This document shows, in pieces, positions 1-6,618 of a stretch of DNA of 6,825 nucleotides. The stretch's first letter is position 1, and each line of letters opens with the position of its first letter. Source of the stretch: GCA-003244245 sp035997545 (GTDB lineage Bacteria > Actinomycetota > Actinomycetes > Mycobacteriales > Pseudonocardiaceae); contig DASYIL010000088.1 in NCBI GenBank assembly GCA_035997545.1, positions 1-6,825 on the forward strand, read 5' to 3'. The position numbers and the translations under genes are program-made. A model generated the notes under the pieces. That model was not told where the DNA came from. It saw only the letters and a list, made by a program, of their open reading frames with translations, and searched no databases.

Positions 1-1519
1 GCTCCCGGCCGGGGCGCAGGTCGGCATCCAGCGGCCGGGGATCCACCAGCAACCCGGGGTTGAGCAGCCGGTCCGGATCGAAGATCTCCTTGAACCGCGC
101 GAACAGGTGGAGCACCTCGCGCGGGTACATCCGGTCCAGCAGCTCGCTGCGGGCCCGCCCGTCGCCATGTTCCCCGCACAGCGACCCGCCGTGGCTCACC
201 ACCAGGTCTGCGGCCTGCTCCAGCAACCGCCGGAAGTCCGTGCGCCCGGCCGAGGTGAACAGGTCGGCGTCGATCCGCACGTGCACGCAGCCCTCACCGA
301 AATGCCCGTAGACCGAGCCCTGCCGGCGATGCTCGGCGAGCAGGTCGGCGAAGCCACGCAGGTAGTCGCCGAGCCGGTCGGGGGGCACCGTGGCGTCTTC
401 CCAGCCCGGCCACGCCTGTGAGCCATCGGCCAGCCGGGTCACCAGACCCGCACCGGCCTCGCGGATCCGCCACAGCGCCGCCCGGTGCGCCGGATTGGCC
501 ACCAGCAGGTGCGGACGGCCTGCGGCCGCCGCCGCTGCCTGAGCAGCCGCCATCGCCCCGCCCGGGCCGTCCGCACCGAACTCGACGAGCAGCCAGGCCG
601 CACCCTCGGGTAGCTGGGCCACCGGGCGTTGACGGGCCCGCAATGCGCTGATCAGCGCCGCATCCATGCCCTCCACGGTGAGCGGGCGGTACGGCAGCAG
701 CCCCGGCGCAGCGTCGGCCGCCGCGGGGACGTCGGGGAATCCCAGCACCAGCAATGCCACCGCCGGAGGTGGCGCGATCAGCCGCACGGTCGCCTCGAGC
801 AGCACCGCGCAGGTGCCCTCGGTGCCGACCAGTGCGCGCCCCAGATGCGACCCGTGCTCGGGTAGCAGGTGCTGTAGCGCATAGCCGGAGCCGCGCCGTG
901 GCCAGTTCGGCAGCGCGGTCCGGATCAGCCGGCGGTGCTCGCGCTCCAGCGTGCCCACCTCGGCCGGCAGCGGCCCGGAGCCGGCCACCAGCCGGGAACC
1001 GTCGGGCAGCAACACGACGAGTTCCTCGACGCTGCCCGCCGTGGTGCCCCAGGCCACCGAATGCGTCCCGCAGGCGTTGTTGCCAATCATCCCGCCCAGC
1101 GTGCAGCGGCTGTGGGAGGACGGGTCCGGACCGAAGCGCAGACCGTGCGGGGCCGCCGCCGCCTGCAGCGTGTCGAGCACTACGCCCGGTTGCACCCGGG
1201 CCAGCCGGGCGGACGGGTCGACTTCGAGCACCGTGTCCAGGTGGCGGGAGAAGTCGAGGATCACGCCGGGGCCGATCGCGTTACCCGCTATCGACGTGCC
1301 AGCGCCCCGAGCGGTGAGCGGCACGCCCTGGTCCCGGCAGAGGGCAACAACGGCCGACACATCATCAACGCAGCGGGGCAGCACTACCGCGCGGGGCGGC
1401 ACCCGGTAGTTCGACGCATCAGTGGCGTACAGCGCGCGAGTCCCGGCGTCGGTTCGTACCTCGCCGCGCACCGCGGCACGCAACGCCCTACCGAGCATGT
1501 CCTCCACATGGACCAGCAT
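1..1519 (-). CDS. FAD-binding oxidase, N-terminal part of an FAD/Fe-S fusion-type dehydrogenase (partial, runs off left edge)
   Basis: The frame is open from the ATG at 1519 to the window edge, giving about 506 residues without a stop; the C-terminus is missing. It is a PCMH/VAO-type flavoprotein. Residues ~40-250 form the FAD-binding domain, with RGAGTSIAGN at 71-80 and GGMIGNNACGTHS at 142-154, both flavin-pyrophosphate-loop-like. Residues ~250-493 look like the FAD-oxidase C-terminal domain, with GHFGEGCVHVRID at 405-417, CGEHGDGR at 448-455 and FDPDRLLNPG at 480-489. The family (E. coli YdiJ is a D-2-hydroxyglutarate dehydrogenase; GlcD and D-lactate dehydrogenases are relatives) oxidises 2-hydroxy acids. 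The IGNNACG form is typical of ~950-residue proteins with a C-terminal 4Fe-4S/CCG domain, which would lie beyond base 1. The substrate cannot be told from sequence. A second in-frame ATG at 1498 is possible; neither start has a well-spaced ribosome binding site. Confidence 0.9.
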   Translation of the reverse strand, partial: MLVHVEDMLGRALRAAVRGEVRTDAGTRALYATDASNYRVPPRAVVLPRCVDDVSAVVALCRDQGVPLTARGAGTSIAGNAIGPGVILDFSRHLDTVLEVDPSARLARVQPGVVLDTLQAAAAPHGLRFGPDPSSHSRCTLGGMIGNNACGTHSVAWGTTAGSVEELVVLLPDGSRLVAGSGPLPAEVGTLEREHRRLIRTALPNWPRRGSGYALQHLLPEHGSHLGRALVGTEGTCAVLLEATVRLIAPPPAVALLVLGFPDVPAAADAAPGLLPYRPLTVEGMDAALISALRARQRPVAQLPEGAAWLLVEFGADGPGGAMAAAQAAAAAAGRPHLLVANPAHRAALWRIREAGAGLVTRLADGSQAWPGWEDATVPPDRLGDYLRGFADLLAEHRRQGSVYGHFGEGCVHVRIDADLFTSAGRTDFRRLLEQAADLVVSHGGSLCGEHGDGRARSELLDRMYPREVLHLFARFKEIFDPDRLLNPGLLVDPRPLDADLRPGRE

Positions 1520-1544
1520 GGCTCGAACTGGAACCAGGCGCTGT

Positions 1545-1596
1545 GCTGATCACCCGGGGGCGATCGCCTTGAGCTGATTACCCGGAGGTGATCGCC
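1545..1596. repeat. Two near-identical 24-bp direct repeats, 28-bp period
   Basis: Copy one is 1545-1568 and copy two 1573-1596, separated by 4 bp. They match at 21 of 24 positions; both begin GCTGAT and end GATCGCC. They lie between the stop of the 1607-1924 gene and the start of the FAD oxidase gene, both on the minus strand. The repeat also builds the hairpin listed separately. A paired operator is possible, but nothing in the sequence identifies the binding protein. Confidence 0.7.
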
Positions 1597-1601
1597 CCCG
1601 G
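1554..1601 (-). terminator. 15-bp hairpin downstream of the small-gene pair, possible U-less terminator
   Basis: Arms 1554-1568 and 1587-1601 pair over 15 bp with one G-T pair on the plus strand (A-C on the minus strand), around an 18-nt loop. The hairpin begins 5 bases beyond the stop codon of the minus-strand gene at 1607-1924. No T-run follows on either strand, so it would be an actinobacterial U-less terminator at best. It sits 35 bp before the FAD oxidase start, so it could equally be an attenuator or a protein-binding palindrome controlling that gene. The stem is directly visible; the role is inferred. Confidence 0.45.
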
Positions 1602-1606
1602 ACGGG

Positions 1607-1924
1607 CTAGCTAGCGTCGGATCCGGGCGTCACGCTGAGTTTCGAGCGGGCAGCGAGCAGCGCACTGACCGCGGCGCATGGCTGGCCACCACGCACCAGC
1701 TCGATCGCCGAGCGGACCTCGGCGATCGCCGCCGTGGGGACATCCCTACCCTGATCCAAGGTTGCCTCCAGTCGATCCACCAGGGACGTGACCTCCGCTG
1801 GCTGGGCGTCACCCATAAGGGCGGCCATCAATGCGTCTACCTCATGCGAGAGGTCCGGCTGAGTGGTGTGGGGTGCGTTCACGCACCTGGACGATAGTTG
1901 ACGGTACGGCCAGCTATTAGGCAC
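1607..1924 (-). CDS. Unrecognised small helical protein, overlaps the upstream gene
   Basis: A 105-residue frame starts at a GTG (1924-1922) that lies within the last codons of the upstream gene, sharing 8 bases with it (GTGCCTAA), so translational coupling is likely. I do not recognise the family. From residue ~27 the protein reads as amphipathic helices rich in Ala, Leu, Val and acidic residues; there is no signal peptide, membrane segment or catalytic motif. The first ~25 residues look less protein-like, and a second GTG at 1882 (giving 91 residues) is an alternative start. Cysteines occur at 14 and 83 (counted from the first start). It ends at a TAG, followed by the repeat/hairpin region. 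It is probably co-transcribed with the winged-helix-like gene before it. It could be a partner of that protein, but this is a guess from position only. Confidence 0.6.
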   Translation of the reverse strand: MPNSWPYRQLSSRCVNAPHTTQPDLSHEVDALMAALMGDAQPAEVTSLVDRLEATLDQGRDVPTAAIAEVRSAIELVRGGQPCAAVSALLAARSKLSVTPGSDAS

Positions 1925-2267
1925 AGCTCGACAGACGGCTGGTCTGACGCGCCCGGCGGGATGGGTGATCGGACCGGGAATACTCAGCGGCGTAGGTCAG
2001 GACCGCTCGTCCCTCGACGGTGAGTTCCGCCCGCACCCGCTGCCCCACAGCACCCTCGATCGCCGGGCGAATCAGGCCGGCCCGGGCCAAGTGGTGCGCG
2101 GTGTACTGGTCGCAGCAGCCCAGGCCATCGATGAAGAGATCGGGCTCGCAGCTACAAGCCAGCTCAGCGCGACCATCGGACACCGCACGGAGCGTGGCCA
2201 GCTCGCGCCCGGTGATCGGATCCTCGTCCTGATCAGCAGCCGACTGGCCGTCCCTGGAGTTGCTCAC
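1917..2267 (-). CDS. Small cysteine-containing, winged-helix-like protein of unknown function
   Basis: This 116-residue protein starts at GTG 2267, with AAGG 8 nt upstream (2276-2279). In-frame GTGs slightly upstream (for example 2276) are alternatives. Residues ~18-92 have a compact helix-helix-helix-strand pattern: GRELATLRAV, then QYTAHHLARAGLIRP, then RVRAELTVEGRAVL. That ending resembles the last helix and wing of MarR/PadR-like winged-helix proteins. Cys38, Cys40, Cys51 and Cys52 form a CxC-x10-CC cluster in the middle of this fold that could bind metal or act as a thiol switch; Cys115 is near the end. The C-terminal ~20 residues are basic and Ser-rich. Stops TAA and TAG occur in tandem. 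It is transcribed divergently from ponA2. A DNA-binding role is inferred from fold-like patterning only; I cannot name the family. Confidence 0.7.
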   Translation of the reverse strand: MSNSRDGQSAADQDEDPITGRELATLRAVSDGRAELACSCEPDLFIDGLGCCDQYTAHHLARAGLIRPAIEGAVGQRVRAELTVEGRAVLTYAAEYSRSDHPSRRARQTSRLSSCA

Positions 2268-2380
2268 TGCTCCCACCTTCACCCGTTGCAACCTGCATGT
2301 CCCTATCACAAGTGCATCGGGGGCAAGCAACGGTGTGTTCCACTACCGCCACGTCGTTCCCGAACTGTGACACTCGCGCT

Positions 2381-2399
2381 GGACGGCGGCCCGCCGTCC
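2381..2399. repeat. Perfect 19-bp palindrome in the divergent promoter region
   Basis: Arms GGACGGCGG (2381-2389) and CCGCCGTCC (2391-2399) are perfect inverted copies around one central base. The palindrome lies 113 bp upstream of the 2267 start and 177 bp upstream of the ponA2 start, so it could be an operator for either. High GC content makes chance palindromes commoner, so function is unproven. Confidence 0.5.
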
Positions 2400-2562
2400 T
2401 CCTGTCCACGCGACACCATGAACTACCGCATCGACGGTTCGAGCCCTTCCCGCGACGGGTGCCGGCCACCACACGCACTGCCCGTTCAAGGGAGACGCCA
2501 GCTACGCCTGCAGCTCTAGCGCCCCTTCGGCCACGCTTCACCAGGGAGGCGAACGTTGCCGC

Positions 2563-2568
2563 TAGGCT
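2563..2568 (+). promoter_or_regulatory. -10-like box for leaderless ponA2 start
   Basis: TAGGCT fits the actinobacterial TANNNT -10 pattern. It is followed by exactly 7 nt and then the GTG at 2576, so transcription would start at or next to the start codon (leaderless mRNA). No clear -35 hexamer is visible. The same box, spacing and start codon recur in front of the metallophosphoesterase gene. Confidence 0.5.
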
Positions 2569-2575
2569 CGCCCGG

Positions 2576-4990
2576 GTGGGGAACGGAAACGCGCTGATCC
2601 GGATCGCCGGCCTGTGTCTGGTAGCTGGCCTGCTGGTTGCGGGCGTCCTGCTCCCCGCCGTCGGCGGTGCCGGGCTGGCCTCGAACCAGGCCAGCGACAC
2701 CGTCAACAACGTTTCGACCAACCTCGTCCAAAGCCAGGTGCCGCTGGTCAGCACGATCACCGACAAGGATGGGGTACCGATCGCGTACGTGTTCGATCAG
2801 AACCGGTTCAACACGCCGCCCCAGGCGATCGCCGACACGATGAAGGCGGCGATCATCTCCATCGAGGATCGACGGTTCTTCGAGCACAACGGGGTGGATT
2901 GGCGCGGCACCGCACGCGCGCTGACAACCAACCTGTCGGCCAGCGGCAGCGCGCTGGAGGGCCAGGGTGCCTCCACCCTCACGATGCAGTACGTCAAGAA
3001 CTACGTGCTGTACGCGGTCGCGCGCAATGACGCGGAGCGGGCGGCGGCCGTGGAGAGCAGCCCAGCGCGCAAGCTGCGCGAGATCCGGGTCGCGCTGCAG
3101 TTGGAGAAGCAACTGTCCAAGGACGAGATCCTGGCGCGGTATCTCGACATCGTCTTCTTTGGCCACAACGCCTATGGGGTGGCGTCGGCCGCGAGGACCT
3201 ATTTCAACACCACCCCGGATCGCCTGACCATCGCCCAAGCCGCGCTGCTCGCCGGCATGGTGCGGTCGACCAGTGCCTACGATCCGATCGAGCACCCAGT
3301 GCAGGCTCTGACGCGGCGCAACATCGTGATCGATGAGATGGCTAACGTGGGGTCGATCACCCCAGCTCAGGCCGGTGCGGCCAGGGTCGAGCCGCTGGGC
3401 GTGCAGCGACCGCTGACCGGGCTGACCAACGGCTGTGTCGGCGCCGGTCCCGCAGACGGCTTCTACTGCCAGTACGTCCTGGACTACCTCGACGCCGCAG
3501 GGTTCCCGGAAGAAAGGCTGCGCCGCGGCGGGTACCTCATCCGCACCAACCTCGACCGGCGGGCCAGCGACCTGGCCAAGCGCGCGGCAAACGCCGAGGT
3601 CCCGACCCAGACAACAGGGATCGCTAACGCGATGGCCATCGTGGAGCCGGGCCGCGAACGGCACCGGGTCCGGGCGCTAGTGGCCAACCGCGACTACGGA
3701 CTCGACGCCGACGCGGGACAGACCTCCTACGCACTGCCCTCCCTGGTACAGGGCTTCGGAGCCGGGTCGATCTACAAGATCTTCGTTGCCGCAACCCTGA
3801 TGGAGCGGGGCATGGGGATCGCGGCCCCGGTGCCGGTCATGGATGCCTACACCTCGCGGGTGTTCCGGGACAAGGGCGGCGCGTACACGGTCACCAACGC
3901 AGGTAAGTACCGCAACGGTTCGGTCTCGTTGCAGACGGCTCTGGCGATTTCCCCGAACACCACGTTTGTGGCCCTGGAAGACCGGATCGGATCGATCGAC
4001 CCGGTGGTGGACATGGCCTATCGGCTGGGTATGCGGCAAAGCCTGACGTCACGCGACGCCCAGGGCCGCACTATCTCCGAAGCGGTCAAGAAAGAGCGGC
4101 GGGGCTCCTACACCCTCGGACCCGAGCCGACCAGCCCGCTGGACCTCGCCAACGTCGGGGCCACTCTGATGAGCGGCGGGAATTGGTGCCCACCGACCCC
4201 GATCGATGCGGTGCTGGACCGCAACGGCGCCCCGGTGACGGTGCCCGAGGCGCCCTGCGAGCAGGTCGTCCCCGAAGGCCTAGCGAACTCTCTGGCAGTC
4301 GGGTTGAGCAAGGACGACCAGCCCGGCGGCACCGCCTTCGCGGCGGCACAAGCCGCGCGCTGGGGCCGTCCGATGCTCGGCAAGACCGGCACCACCCAGG
4401 CCAACCGCTCCGCCGGATTCGTCGGAGCGACGCCGCAGTACTCCGGTGCGGTGCTGGTCTGGCCCGACGGTTCGCGGCCGGCCCCGATCTGCGACACTGA
4501 CCCTCCCCGACTGTGCGGCAACGGCAACATCTTCGGTGGCAAGGTGCCGGCCCGGACCTGGTTCAACGCCATGGTGCCGCTGCACGAGGGGCTCCCGGTG
4601 GCGCCACTGCCGCCCACTGAACCGCGCTATGTGACCGGCGCCGGAACACCCGTTCCCGACGTCGTCGGACAGGGTGAGAACACCGCGCAGCTCACCTTGG
4701 AGCGAGCCGGATTCCGGGTGAAGCGGGAGTCGTCGGACTCGGACCGGCCGGTGGGCACCGTGGTGTCCCAGTCGACCCGGACCGCGATGCCCGGTGACAC
4801 GGTAACGATCGTCGTCAGTAGCGGGAAGCCGCGACCGAGGGCGACCCCGGTATTCCCGCCTCCCGGGTCACCCCCTTCCGAGCGATCACGACGACCAGGG
4901 CGAGCGACGGCTGGCGGACCGCAGCAGTCGACACCTGAGTCGGACACCGGGCCAACGGAGCCGGACAGCCAGCCCGCGGAGGAGCCGTAA
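2576..4990 (+). CDS. ponA2: Bifunctional class A penicillin-binding protein with PASTA domain (PonA2-like)
   Basis: This 804-residue protein (M. tuberculosis PonA2 is ~810) polymerises lipid II glycan strands and cross-links their peptides outside the membrane. A cytoplasmic stub and one membrane helix occupy residues ~8-33. The GT51 glycosyltransferase (~75-240) shows EDRRFFEHNGVDW (catalytic Glu97), GASTLTMQYVKN at 131-142, RKLREIRVALQLEKQLSKDE at 165-184 and the FFGHNAYG loop. The transpeptidase has SIYK at 398-401 (nucleophile Ser398), SPN at 459-461 and KTG at 603-605. One PASTA domain covers ~691-749, and a Pro/Arg/Ser-rich tail 750-804. Cysteines at 287, 298, 538, 561, 639 and 647 could form extracytoplasmic disulfides. 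The GTG start was chosen because it places the membrane helix at the N-terminus and has a -10 box 7 nt upstream; the frame is open upstream but unlike protein. All catalytic motifs are intact. Confidence 0.95.
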   Translation: MGNGNALIRIAGLCLVAGLLVAGVLLPAVGGAGLASNQASDTVNNVSTNLVQSQVPLVSTITDKDGVPIAYVFDQNRFNTPPQAIADTMKAAIISIEDRRFFEHNGVDWRGTARALTTNLSASGSALEGQGASTLTMQYVKNYVLYAVARNDAERAAAVESSPARKLREIRVALQLEKQLSKDEILARYLDIVFFGHNAYGVASAARTYFNTTPDRLTIAQAALLAGMVRSTSAYDPIEHPVQALTRRNIVIDEMANVGSITPAQAGAARVEPLGVQRPLTGLTNGCVGAGPADGFYCQYVLDYLDAAGFPEERLRRGGYLIRTNLDRRASDLAKRAANAEVPTQTTGIANAMAIVEPGRERHRVRALVANRDYGLDADAGQTSYALPSLVQGFGAGSIYKIFVAATLMERGMGIAAPVPVMDAYTSRVFRDKGGAYTVTNAGKYRNGSVSLQTALAISPNTTFVALEDRIGSIDPVVDMAYRLGMRQSLTSRDAQGRTISEAVKKERRGSYTLGPEPTSPLDLANVGATLMSGGNWCPPTPIDAVLDRNGAPVTVPEAPCEQVVPEGLANSLAVGLSKDDQPGGTAFAAAQAARWGRPMLGKTGTTQANRSAGFVGATPQYSGAVLVWPDGSRPAPICDTDPPRLCGNGNIFGGKVPARTWFNAMVPLHEGLPVAPLPPTEPRYVTGAGTPVPDVVGQGENTAQLTLERAGFRVKRESSDSDRPVGTVVSQSTRTAMPGDTVTIVVSSGKPRPRATPVFPPPGSPPSERSRRPGRATAGGPQQSTPESDTGPTEPDSQPAEEP

Positions 4991-4995
4991 CCGCG

Positions 4996-5466
4996 TTATC
5001 CCTGCAGTGCCGTCATGACCGCCGCGGCCACCCGGGAGCCCTCGGCGCGGCCGGCTACCCTGGCCGCTGCCGCCTTCATCACCAGACCCAACTGCCCGAG
5101 TCCAGGGCGCTTGCCCAAGTGCCCGGCGACCTCATTAATGGCCTCGGCGACCAGGGCCGCGACCTCATCGGCACCCAGTTGTGCGGGCAGGTAGTGGGCG
5201 AGCACCTCACCCTCCGCACGCTCACGAATTGCCAGCTCATCGCGCCCGGCCGCAGCGAAGACCTCGGCGGCCTCGCGGCGCTTCTTGGCCTCCCGGGCGA
5301 GCACCTCTAATACTTCCTTGTCGGACAGCTCCCGGGCAGTAGCGCCCGCAACCTCTTCGGTGGTGATCGCGGACAGCGCCATCCGCAGGGTCGCCACCGT
5401 GACCGTGCTCCGGGACTTGATCGCCGTGGACAGGTCGGCACGCAGCCGATCCTTCAACTTCGCCAT
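4996..5466 (-). CDS. GatB/YqeY domain-containing protein
   Basis: This 156-residue protein starts MAKLKDRLRADL, close to the usual ~150 residues of stand-alone YqeY-like proteins. It shows the family's features: an N-terminal helix with TVATLRMALSAITTEEV (~22-38), a charged helical stretch around LAREAKKRREAAEVF, and a C-terminal GKRPGLGQLGLVMKAA-type segment (~118-133) followed by a short helix. The domain is shared with the tail of GatB, the amidotransferase that corrects mischarged Glu/Asp-tRNA, and is thought to bind tRNA; the role of the free-standing form is not firmly known. Start ATG 5466 is preferred; ATG 5472 is two codons upstream in frame. A TAGTCT box 8 nt upstream suggests a leaderless transcript. 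It is convergent with ponA2 (5-bp gap) and divergent from the metallophosphoesterase (52-bp gap). Confidence 0.92.
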   Translation of the reverse strand: MAKLKDRLRADLSTAIKSRSTVTVATLRMALSAITTEEVAGATARELSDKEVLEVLAREAKKRREAAEVFAAAGRDELAIRERAEGEVLAHYLPAQLGADEVAALVAEAINEVAGHLGKRPGLGQLGLVMKAAAARVAGRAEGSRVAAAVMTALQG

Positions 5467-5474
5467 GACCATGA

Positions 5475-5480
5475 AGACTA
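5475..5480 (-). promoter_or_regulatory. -10-like box for the GatB/YqeY gene
   Basis: On the minus strand this reads TAGTCT, a TANNNT match, with 8 nt to the ATG at 5466. It is too close to the in-frame ATG at 5472 for that start to be used from the same transcript, which supports the 5466 start. No clear -35 is seen. Confidence 0.4.
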
Positions 5481-5505
5481 GAACTCTCCCGTGGCGTAGC
5501 CGCAC

Positions 5506-5511
5506 TAAGCT
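5506..5511 (+). promoter_or_regulatory. -10-like box for leaderless metallophosphoesterase start
   Basis: TAAGCT followed by 7 nt and a GTG at 5519 repeats the arrangement seen before ponA2 (TAGGCT, 7 nt, GTG). It favours the GTG at 5519 over the in-frame ATGs at 5465 and 5471, which would overlap the start of the divergent gene. No convincing -35 is visible. Confidence 0.45.
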
Positions 5512-5518
5512 CGCGGGT

Positions 5519-6454
5519 GTGAATCGCTTGGGACGCGCCGTGGTCGGCGCCGCCGCGCTGACTGTCGCAGGGACGGCGTACGCCGCCGGTTTTGAGGTCC
5601 GCCACTGGACGCTGCGGCAGGCCACACTGCCGGTACTGCCAGTCGGGGCTGCACCGCTGCGGATCCTGCACATCTCCGACCTCCACATGACCCCCAACCA
5701 GCGCTCCAAACAACGCTGGTTGGCCGGCCTGGCCGACCTGCAGCCCGATCTCGTGGTAAACACCGGCGACAACCTGGCGCACCAGCGGGCGGTGCCAGCT
5801 GTGCTGCGGGGACTTGCACCGCTGCTGACCCTGCCCGGGGTGTACGTCTTCGGGAACAACGACTACTACGCCCCGAGGCCCAAGAGCCCGGTTCACTACC
5901 TGATTCGCACCCGCAAGCGCATCCGTGGTGCCGCGCTGCCGTGGACGGACCTGCGGGCGGCGTTCGCCGAGCACGGCTGGCTGGACCTAACGAACACCCG
6001 CCGCCAGCTCACCGTGGCAGGGCGCCGGATCGCCGTCGCCGGGGTGGACGACCCGCACCTGCGTCGAGACCGCTACAGCCGGATCGCCGGGCCGGCCGAT
6101 CCCACCGCCGAGCTCCGATTGGGTCTGGCGCACTCCCCAGAGCCACGAGTACTGGACTCCTTCGCCGCCGACGGCTACGACCTCGTGCTGGCCGGCCACA
6201 CGCACGGCGGTCAGCTCCGGCTACCCGGCTACGGCGCGATCGTGACCAACTGCGGGCTGGACCGCTCCCGGGCCCGCGGTGCGTCCCGGTGGGGAGTCCA
6301 TACCTGGCTGCACGTCTCCGCGGGCGTGGGCACTTCCCCCTTTGCGCCGGTACGCTTCGCCTGCCCGCCGGAGACGAGCCTGCTCACGTTGGTCCCGCGC
6401 GGCAGCGGCGCAGCGGTGCCAGCCGGTGCCTGGGCGGCCGTGGGCGTCGGTTAG
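5519..6454 (+). CDS. Membrane-anchored metallophosphoesterase
   Basis: This 311-residue protein belongs to the calcineurin-like, two-metal phosphoesterases (M. tuberculosis Rv3683 is a like-sized neighbour of ponA2). The first ~24 residues form a hydrophobic, Ala-rich segment after Arg4/Arg6, probably a membrane anchor or signal. Metal-binding motifs appear in the family order: DLH at 54-56, GDN at 83-85, GNND at 112-115, His205 in LAHSPEP, and GHTHGG at 226-231. The family resembles YkuE/UDP-2,3-diacylglucosamine-hydrolase-like enzymes, but the substrate cannot be predicted. Topology suggests it acts at the membrane, perhaps on a lipid-linked or extracytoplasmic phosphate ester. Its neighbourhood with ponA2 hints at envelope metabolism; this is inference. 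The start is GTG 5519, supported by the -10-like box and the family-like length. The last ~20 residues are Gly/Ala-rich and probably disordered. Confidence 0.93.
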   Translation: MNRLGRAVVGAAALTVAGTAYAAGFEVRHWTLRQATLPVLPVGAAPLRILHISDLHMTPNQRSKQRWLAGLADLQPDLVVNTGDNLAHQRAVPAVLRGLAPLLTLPGVYVFGNNDYYAPRPKSPVHYLIRTRKRIRGAALPWTDLRAAFAEHGWLDLTNTRRQLTVAGRRIAVAGVDDPHLRRDRYSRIAGPADPTAELRLGLAHSPEPRVLDSFAADGYDLVLAGHTHGGQLRLPGYGAIVTNCGLDRSRARGASRWGVHTWLHVSAGVGTSPFAPVRFACPPETSLLTLVPRGSGAAVPAGAWAAVGVG

Positions 6455-6457
6455 ACT
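6452..6457 (+). promoter_or_regulatory. -10-like box for tRNA-Pro, overlapping the preceding stop codon
   Basis: TAGACT matches TANNNT, and its first three bases are the TAG stop of the metallophosphoesterase gene. A transcript starting 7 nt later (~6465) would carry a leader of about 7 nt before the mature tRNA 5' end at 6472. No obvious -35 is present. Read-through from the upstream gene is an alternative source of transcription. Confidence 0.4.
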
Positions 6458-6471
6458 TCGCACCGTCCTTC

Positions 6472-6548
<77 letters not shown>

Positions 6549-6604
6549 CCGGAACCAGCAGGTCAGAGTCTTCGTGTACAAGTTCTGGCTATCGCTGGTT
6601 CCGG
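6549..6604. repeat. 11-bp perfect inverted repeat abutting the tRNA 3' end
   Basis: Arms CCGGAACCAGC (6549-6559) and GCTGGTTCCGG (6594-6604) are exact inverted copies, separated by 34 nt. The first arm begins directly after the tRNA CCA. It could serve as a tRNA transcription terminator or processing stem, or as paired integrase-binding sites beside the attachment core. There is no T-run after the second arm. Confidence 0.55.
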
Positions 6605-6618
6605 AGTCTCGTCCGGAG

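Larger units (their letters stand above)
2268..2575. other. Divergent intergenic region upstream of ponA2
   Basis: These 308 bp separate the minus-strand small gene from ponA2. I see no convincing gene: the ponA2 frame stays open back to 2297, but that stretch is Arg/Thr/Pro-rich with no family resemblance. A 33-codon ATG frame at 2418-2519 likewise has no support. The region must hold the promoters for both directions. The recognisable pieces are a perfect palindrome at 2381-2399 and a -10-like box just before ponA2. I could not find a good -35/-10 pair for the minus-strand gene. Confidence 0.6.

Noticed and set aside
754..1549. Plus-strand open frames over the FAD oxidase region
   Set aside because: The minus strand encodes the conserved FAD-binding motifs continuously through this interval. 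The plus-strand translations are Arg/Pro/Ala-rich shadows.
2418..2519. 33-codon ATG frame in the divergent intergenic region
   Set aside because: No ribosome binding site, no recognisable sequence, and it ends 57 bases before ponA2; a chance frame is the simpler reading.
2297..2575. In-frame extension of ponA2 upstream to an ATG-type start at 2297, adding 93 residues
   Set aside because: The added stretch is Arg/Thr/Pro-rich, would place the membrane helix over 100 residues in, and is longer than the PonA2 family. The GTG at 2576 gives family-like length and has a -10-like box at correct leaderless spacing.
2516..3664. Long open frame on the minus strand opposite ponA2 (382 codons)
   Set aside because: The plus strand here encodes clear glycosyltransferase motifs, and long antisense frames are expected in high-GC DNA. 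The antisense translation shows no domain signature.
5285..5518. Extension of the metallophosphoesterase frame upstream over the GatB/YqeY gene
   Set aside because: It runs antisense to a recognised gene. The in-frame ATGs at 5465 and 5471 would overlap the divergent start; GTG 5519 fits family length and the promoter box.
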